Source: Halorubrum salipaludis
GTDB taxonomy: Archaea; Halobacteriota; Halobacteria; Halobacteriales; Haloferacaceae
Assembly (NCBI RefSeq): GCF_002286985.1
Contig: NZ_NSKC01000002.1
Coordinates: 496,001-560,000 of the forward strand
Length of the DNA stretch: 64,000 nucleotides
Reading direction: 5' to 3'
Shown: piece after piece, positions 58,993 through 64,000 of the stretch
Layout: each line of letters starts with the position of its first letter
How positions within the stretch are numbered: position 1 is the first letter of the stretch
The notes under the pieces: generated by a model
The model's database searches: none
What the model saw: the letters and a program-made list of their open reading frames with translations, nothing else
What the model was told of the DNA's origin: nothing
Translations under genes and position numbers: made by a program

Positions 58993-61900
58993 TTACGCCT
59001 CAAGGGGCATGAATGGGATGGTGGACACGGTTGCAAGTGGAGCAACGGGGTGGGCTACGACTGTCGTTGGCGCAGTAGCCAGCGAACTCGTGTTTGTGTC
59101 GCCGTCAGTGTCGCTGCTCTCATCACTCGTCGCGCCATCACTTGCCGTCTCGCTGTCCCCACTCGTAGTCTCGTTTTCGCTGCTCTCATCGTCGAGTGTG
59201 GTCTCTTCAAGTTCGACCGTCGCAGCCGCATCGTCTTCACCGACGACCTGGGACTCACTCACGTCGACCTCACCAGTGAGTGCGGTCGGGGTGCCGTTGT
59301 CGATCGACACGCCAGCCGAGAGCTGGTAGGGACCGGTGGCGCGAACGCTCGTATTGGTGTAGCCGTTCTCAGGGCCGAATTCGTCGTAGCCCGTCGTCGA
59401 GTACGGCACTGTCAACTCGAAGTTCCCGTTCTCGTCGGCCTCCGCGTACTGCGTGTACGTGAACGTTTGTCCCGAGGACTTCTCCATCTGGACGGTTGCG
59501 CGCACCTCTTGGCCGGGCTCAGCGCCCGACCCCTCGATCGTCGCGCCGGGGACGCGTTCGAATGTCTTTACGAAGTCATCTTGGAACGCCTGCAGGGTTG
59601 ACTCGCCGAGGACGCTCTGGACATCGACACCGAGCTGCTGGAGGACCTGCACCTGTAGCGCCGAGGGCGACTGACCCGCCGATTGCGATGCGTGGACGAG
59701 CCGTTGGTGTTCGAGCGCTTCGACGCGTTCAGAGGGGAGAGCGCCAACGCCGCCGATTTGCGCGCTACCGTCTTCCTCGACATACGCACGTGCGGCCGAG
59801 ACGTTGTCGAACTGCCGGATGGTGTTCCTCGGATCAGACGGGAGGGTGTCGACTTCGATCTGCTCGCCGTTCGCGGTTTGAGCGGTTTGGGTCTCCCAGT
59901 CGACGACGACTGGGCGCGGTTCGACCGCGCTACCATAGTGTTCGTACAGACGGATCATCTGGCTTTCGTGATACCGTTGGGTGTTCACCTGCATTACCGT
60001 CTGGAATCCGCCCTGCTCGGTCTGCTGGTAGAGGACGCGGTTGAAGTCCGAGCGCGTCTCATTGCCGGAGTAGAACGTGACGGGCGCGCCGAACTTGGAG
60101 TTCGGCGACGCCATCTGCGAGTCGACCATCACGTAGCGGGTGTTCTCACCCTCATCGCTCTGGCTCGCGAGCACCTCGGTGGATGCCTCCTCACTCGGCG
60201 CGAGGAGATAGTCAGCGGCGGCGCCCGCGTTCTGCTGGAACGGGTTCGCGTTCGGGATGCGTTCGGCTCTGGTGGTGATCCAGTGGCCGTAGTCCCACCA
60301 CGACTGCACGCCGTACGCACCCTCCGGGTAGTCGAAGTCGTCGTCTGCGGGGCGCTCGTAGGTGTCGTACGGGTCCATCGCATTGTCCGCGCCTTCGAGT
60401 TCGCCCGGCTGGGGCGTCTCGTCGTTCATCCACTGAAGGCTGCCGTCCCACTGGGTGACACTGCCAGGGCCAGTGTTCGCGCCCGCGGCCCAGACGGGGG
60501 TTGCCATCGCGACGAGCGGGACGATGAGGATGACGACGAGCACGATCGCGCCCATCGCCTGCCACCCCTCGATGTCGCGGACGTTTCGGAGGGAGGGAAG
60601 CGAGAGGAAGTCGACAGCCAGCTGGACAAAGTAGGCTGCGCCGACCGCGACGACGACGGCGAGGTAGTAGTTGAACCGGACCTGGGTGAACGCGGCACTG
60701 CCGATAAAAGCAGCCCACACGACGAAGTACAGCTCCTCGGCGTCGTACTCAACGAGGAACGTCGCGCCGACGAGGAAGGCCGCCGCGATCACGAGGCCGA
60801 CCACCTGCCAACTCACGCCGACGACGCCACCAATGGCGTCGTAGAGTTGCGGGACCGCGTAGACGGAGCCGATCACGGCGAGTGCGGCCGGGATGTAGAG
60901 GGTGTGGTTCGTGTCGTCGGAGCGGTAGAGGGGGCGTGCGAGGATGTAGAGGACTGCGGCGAGCGCGAGGAAGAACGCGAGGCCGTACTGTCCGAGGACG
61001 AATTCGGCGAAGGAGGCATCTTGGAGAGGAGGAGCTCCTTCGCCGATTGTCTGGAAACTGGCGCGGGCGCTGAAGCCGACGAAGTTCAGGAGGTTGCTGG
61101 TGAGTGTCGACCACAGCGAGGGAACGGCGACCCAGACGACGCCTGCGGACGCAAGAATGAGACCGCTGACTGCAGGCGGGTACGTTGAGACATCAAGCTC
61201 GCGTCCTTCCCACAGGCGAGCCAGCCAAGCGAGAAAGACCGCACCGATGGCGACGCCGATTGGGAGTACTACTTGGAGGAGCGAATATCCCGTTGGGGTG
61301 AAGGAAAGATCTTCAAGAGGTATAACCTGCATCAAGCCTGTCACACTCATAGCGACTGCGCCAGCGAAGGCCACCGGTTCAGGGCTTGTCCCGTGATACA
61401 CGTCGCTCGTGATCTTGACTGCGAGGTAGACACCGGTGAACCCGACCATCAGAATGCCCGGCTGCCACGTCCAAATATAGAGGCCGAGCGCGACGCCGGC
61501 TGCAGCAGCGTACGTGAGCGGCCAACGGAGTGCACCGAAGTCGCGGTCAACGACGAGTTCCCAGACAGGTTTCTCGCGCTCGGCAACGGCGAAGGCGACG
61601 AGGAACGCGAGCACAGCGAGACTCTGGAAGAGGACCTCAGCCGCACTGTGGTCTGGAAAGCCGACAAGCGAGTAGCTGAAGAACGTTCCAGGAAGAAGGG
61701 CGAGCACGCTGGCGCCGACGAGAGCAGCGGTTCGATCGACGAAGCGGCGCGCTACGAAGTAGGTCGGGATCACAACGAGCGCGCCCGCGACCGGGGCCAT
61801 GATGAGCATGACCTCTTCGGTGCTCCCCATGATCGGGCGGGCAATCCAGATACTGACTGCCATGATGTGGTCCCAGAGTGTGCCGAACTGGCCAACGGCA

Positions 61901-62166
61901 TTACCGAACGGGAAGCCGGTCCACGGATCGAAGGAAATTGTGGTTGGCCAGTTTTCCAGAAGGTAGTTGGTCTCACGGAGGTGATACCAGGGATCGTTGC
62001 CGCGGAAGTACACCTCGCCGTCGCGGACGAAGTTGCCATACGACCGGAGCCGAGTCCATAGCATGAACGCAAACGCCCCAAGGAGGAGAGGGACGTGATA
62101 GTAGGACTCGAGATAATCGCGTATCGACATCTCCTCCGTATTAGGGGAGGAATCATTTCGGCTCAT
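58993..62166 (-). CDS. aglB: Oligosaccharyltransferase AglB
   Basis: The protein has 1057 residues from the ATG at 62,166; a TTG three codons upstream is less likely. About thirteen membrane helices occupy residues 25-560, with DPWYHLRETNYL near 78 (a metal-binding first-loop region) and further acidic loop residues. The soluble domain holds VQSWWDYGHWITT at about 622, the WWDYG catalytic signature of Stt3/AglB. The Ser/Glu/Thr-rich C-terminus ends in a short hydrophobic segment. It transfers lipid-linked glycans to Asn in NxS/T sequons of exported proteins such as the S-layer protein. The DUF368 gene follows in the operon. Confidence 0.97.
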   Translation of the reverse strand: MSRNDSSPNTEEMSIRDYLESYYHVPLLLGAFAFMLWTRLRSYGNFVRDGEVYFRGNDPWYHLRETNYLLENWPTTISFDPWTGFPFGNAVGQFGTLWDHIMAVSIWIARPIMGSTEEVMLIMAPVAGALVVIPTYFVARRFVDRTAALVGASVLALLPGTFFSYSLVGFPDHSAAEVLFQSLAVLAFLVAFAVAEREKPVWELVVDRDFGALRWPLTYAAAAGVALGLYIWTWQPGILMVGFTGVYLAVKITSDVYHGTSPEPVAFAGAVAMSVTGLMQVIPLEDLSFTPTGYSLLQVVLPIGVAIGAVFLAWLARLWEGRELDVSTYPPAVSGLILASAGVVWVAVPSLWSTLTSNLLNFVGFSARASFQTIGEGAPPLQDASFAEFVLGQYGLAFFLALAAVLYILARPLYRSDDTNHTLYIPAALAVIGSVYAVPQLYDAIGGVVGVSWQVVGLVIAAAFLVGATFLVEYDAEELYFVVWAAFIGSAAFTQVRFNYYLAVVVAVGAAYFVQLAVDFLSLPSLRNVRDIEGWQAMGAIVLVVILIVPLVAMATPVWAAGANTGPGSVTQWDGSLQWMNDETPQPGELEGADNAMDPYDTYERPADDDFDYPEGAYGVQSWWDYGHWITTRAERIPNANPFQQNAGAAADYLLAPSEEASTEVLASQSDEGENTRYVMVDSQMASPNSKFGAPVTFYSGNETRSDFNRVLYQQTEQGGFQTVMQVNTQRYHESQMIRLYEHYGSAVEPRPVVVDWETQTAQTANGEQIEVDTLPSDPRNTIRQFDNVSAARAYVEEDGSAQIGGVGALPSERVEALEHQRLVHASQSAGQSPSALQVQVLQQLGVDVQSVLGESTLQAFQDDFVKTFERVPGATIEGSGAEPGQEVRATVQMEKSSGQTFTYTQYAEADENGNFELTVPYSTTGYDEFGPENGYTNTSVRATGPYQLSAGVSIDNGTPTALTGEVDVSESQVVGEDDAAATVELEETTLDDESSENETTSGDSETASDGATSDESSDTDGDTNTSSLATAPTTVVAHPVAPLATVSTIPFMPLEA

Positions 62167-62605
62167 TACGTGCAACGACTGTCAAAATGCGCATAAGCCT
62201 TTTGACCTCGGTCCGGAGTCGAGTCTAGATGCTCTTGTGTGAGATCAAGTGACTTCAGGATCACCGAGAGTAATGTTTCCTATTGTATAGGAGCTCCCAA
62301 TTCATGAGATCTTCGATAACCCTCATACGACAAAATTCGGCGATTGATACAATTTCATTTGGTCAATAATCGACTCAATTGTGGCACCTAGTCAAGCCGT
62401 CAATCAGGCGGAACCACTGTGGTGTTTTGTTCATAGGACGTCGTGCAGCGAATAGAAATACATAGTAGAGTTTGGAACCGAAACTATGCTGGTGAAACTC
62501 ATTTTGTGGGATATCGTTGCTGGAGGTGAAGTTGAATGACCCGGAGTCCGGGAATACACTGTGGAGAGTAAGTCTTATCTTTAAAAGTGCTAAACCTATG
62601 TGTAA
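62167..62605. other. Divergent control region between aglB and the glycosyltransferase
   Basis: No convincing gene is seen. TCTTTAAAA at 62,578-62,586 is a good TATA box for the rightward glycosyltransferase, with 20-28 bases to its ATG, implying a leaderless mRNA. GCATAAGCC near 62,193 may serve aglB. The middle is A/T-rich and has frequent stops. Confidence 0.6.
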
Positions 62606-63553
62606 ATGAAGGTCTCCGTCGTTATCTGTACGTACACGATGGATCGCTACGACGTCTTCACGGAGGCCGTCGAGAGTGTTCTTGCACAGACCTACGATCC
62701 GATCGAAATCGTACTCGTGATCGACGGTAATCCCGACGTGTACAAGCGAGCAGTTGAGGACTTTGGCGGCCGCGAAGACGTTTTGATCTCTGACAACGAT
62801 GAGAATCAGGGAATCTCGTTTAGTCGGACAAGAGGTGCCGAGCTTGCGTCTGGTGAAATTGTTGCGTTCATCGATGATGATGGAGTGGCTGAGAAAGACT
62901 GGATCGCGAAGCATATTGAAACCTACGAGAAGTCTGATACGGTTGCCGTCGCCGGCTATGTCGCCCCAGACTGGGTGACCGAGAAACCGGAGTTTTTCCC
63001 CGAAGAATTCTACTGGCTCGTCGGCTGTACTGAAAAAGGGTTCGCGGAAAATGGTGAGGAGATACGAAACGGATACGGCTCGAACGTCTCGTACAAACGC
63101 GACGTATTCCTCAACGTTGGGGGATACGACGTGAACACTGGGCGGAAGGGCGATCGTCACATTCAGGCCCACGAAGCCCCCGTCGGGATTCGCATCCGTG
63201 AGGAGTACGCCAAAAGAGTTGTGTACACCGAGGATGCAGTTGTCCATCACAAGTTGTTCGACTATCGCGGCGAGTTTCGGTGGCTTGTGTTTCGGTCGTT
63301 CTGGCAGGGTTTCTCGAAGCGCGTGATGGAGTTATTATATCCAGGAGGGCAGAACAATGAGAGTGAATATTTGATTACGTTGTTCACTAACTACCTGCCT
63401 GATCGAGGAAAGAAAGCGATTATTGAGCGTTCACTTGCCCAAGTAAAACAGATTATTGCCATCCATGTATTCACAGCTGCGGTGGGTCTCGGATATCTCT
63501 ATGGTCTAACGAAGCGGGACCTATTAAGAGAGGAAGTTGACAAAACGGAGTAA
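62606..63553 (+). CDS. aglG: Family 2 glycosyltransferase, AglG-like
   Basis: The 315-residue GT-A enzyme starts MKVSVVICTYTMDRYDVFTEAVESVLAQTYDPIEIVLVIDG, has the acidic metal/sugar-nucleotide motif AFIDDDGVAEKDW at about 90-102, and a C-terminal domain with paired basic/aromatic residues (FRWLVFRSFWQGFSKRVMELL). A C-terminal hydrophobic segment (HVFTAAVGLGYLYGL) can hold it on the membrane. Position next to aglB and the overall pattern fit AglG, the hexuronic-acid transferase of the Haloferax N-glycan pathway. The exact sugar is an inference. Confidence 0.88.
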   Translation: MKVSVVICTYTMDRYDVFTEAVESVLAQTYDPIEIVLVIDGNPDVYKRAVEDFGGREDVLISDNDENQGISFSRTRGAELASGEIVAFIDDDGVAEKDWIAKHIETYEKSDTVAVAGYVAPDWVTEKPEFFPEEFYWLVGCTEKGFAENGEEIRNGYGSNVSYKRDVFLNVGGYDVNTGRKGDRHIQAHEAPVGIRIREEYAKRVVYTEDAVVHHKLFDYRGEFRWLVFRSFWQGFSKRVMELLYPGGQNNESEYLITLFTNYLPDRGKKAIIERSLAQVKQIIAIHVFTAAVGLGYLYGLTKRDLLREEVDKTE

Positions 63554-63656
63554 GCGATGTTGTACTTTACGAGGGTACAAGCTTCCCGAACCCTTATCCA
63601 TCTGTTTGAGATCAGGATCCATGAGTTCTTTACTACTGTATGAGCAGTGTTAGTCA

Positions 63657-64000
63657 ATGAAAGACAATCAAGATAATATCGATCTTGCTGTAGCACATTG
63701 GGGAGAACATGTTAATGGGGGTGGTGATCGTGTTGCATGGGAGTTGTCGCGAGTGTTCGATAAATCTCCTCTCTATGTCGGGTGGAAAGACAAGTCTATA
63801 GAACCTGATGATGTTGTTACAGAACAACTAATTAATGGACATCTGAACGAGTGGGCGCTTAAAAGAGGTGGTGTAGCTCGAATGGTGTCTCATCTCCTCG
63901 GTTGGCAGAAGGCTGACCCGTTACGCGATTATGATGTTCTTGTCACTAGTGGTAATGAACCCCTTTTTTACGTTCCGCCGACTGAGCAGGTGTGGGTTGC
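63657..64000 (+). CDS. Glycosyltransferase (GT4-like), 3' end beyond the window
   Basis: The frame is open for 114 codons from the ATG to the window end. IDLAVAHWGEHVNGGGDRVAWELSRVFDKSPLYVGWKDKSIEPDD matches the N-terminal domain of family 4 glycosyltransferases, where GGG-DRVAWEL contacts the donor. It continues the glycosylation cluster in the same direction as the previous gene (103-base gap). Catalytic C-terminal residues are outside the window. Confidence 0.82.
   Translation, partial: MKDNQDNIDLAVAHWGEHVNGGGDRVAWELSRVFDKSPLYVGWKDKSIEPDDVVTEQLINGHLNEWALKRGGVARMVSHLLGWQKADPLRDYDVLVTSGNEPLFYVPPTEQVWV

Noticed and set aside
1-64000. A replication origin, rRNA operon or prophage.
   Set aside because: No orc1/cdc6 gene, rRNA sequence, integrase or phage structural gene was recognised anywhere in the window.

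Overview
The window is haloarchaeal chromosomal DNA, most likely Halorubrum or a close relative; the genus is an inference from overall character. The evidence is high G+C content, strongly acidic proteins, TATA boxes about 25 bases before start codons (leaderless transcripts), a membrane-anchored LonB, Nop5/FlpA, CetZ, an S-layer glycoprotein with a PGF-CTERM anchor, and AglB.

Bases 1 to about 29,700 are mostly core chromosome. In order they hold a cut-off ADP-ribosylglycohydrolase, tRNA-Gly, a DoxX pair, a chemotaxis transducer, a Trm9-like methyltransferase, a pilus ATPase/platform pair (pilB-pilC type), SAM hydrolase, nadM, lonB, a CBS-ParB protein, nop5-flpA, small regulators with clear operators, endonuclease III, tRNA-Leu, a two-component flavin sulfone monooxygenase, an oxidoreductase and a CapA lipoprotein. 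Both tRNA genes carry extra partial copies of their own 3' ends. Upstream of tRNA-Leu lies a dense array of perfect hairpins.

Bases about 29,700 to 58,000 form an accessory envelope region with lower G+C and many decayed genes. It contains a frameshifted DoxX gene, two tandem cetZ genes followed by two Tat lipoproteins, an operon of a COG1361 exoprotein and an MMPL/RND transporter beside a TetR gene, an Ig-like surface protein, and a second TetR gene with only the tail of an ABC permease left behind. Next come an internally deleted IS with terminal inverted repeats, a surface protein carrying two nearly identical BtuF-type binding domains, zinc-finger and membrane-protein remnants, a PadR regulator, a BGTF-type surface protein and the large S-layer glycoprotein. 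After these are a homing-endonuclease-associated repeat protein and a broken DUF234-type ATPase.

Bases about 58,000 to 64,000 hold N-glycosylation genes: a DUF368 membrane protein directly downstream of aglB, an AglG-like glycosyltransferase and the start of a second glycosyltransferase. The logic of the right half is cell-surface construction: S-layer protein, its glycosylation, probable recycling of the lipid carrier, surface-associated proteins, and tubulin-like shape proteins nearby. The most promising leads are the aglB-DUF368 pairing, the tandem cetZ/lipoprotein cluster with an unusual insertion in the second CetZ, and the duplicated surface-anchored binding protein.
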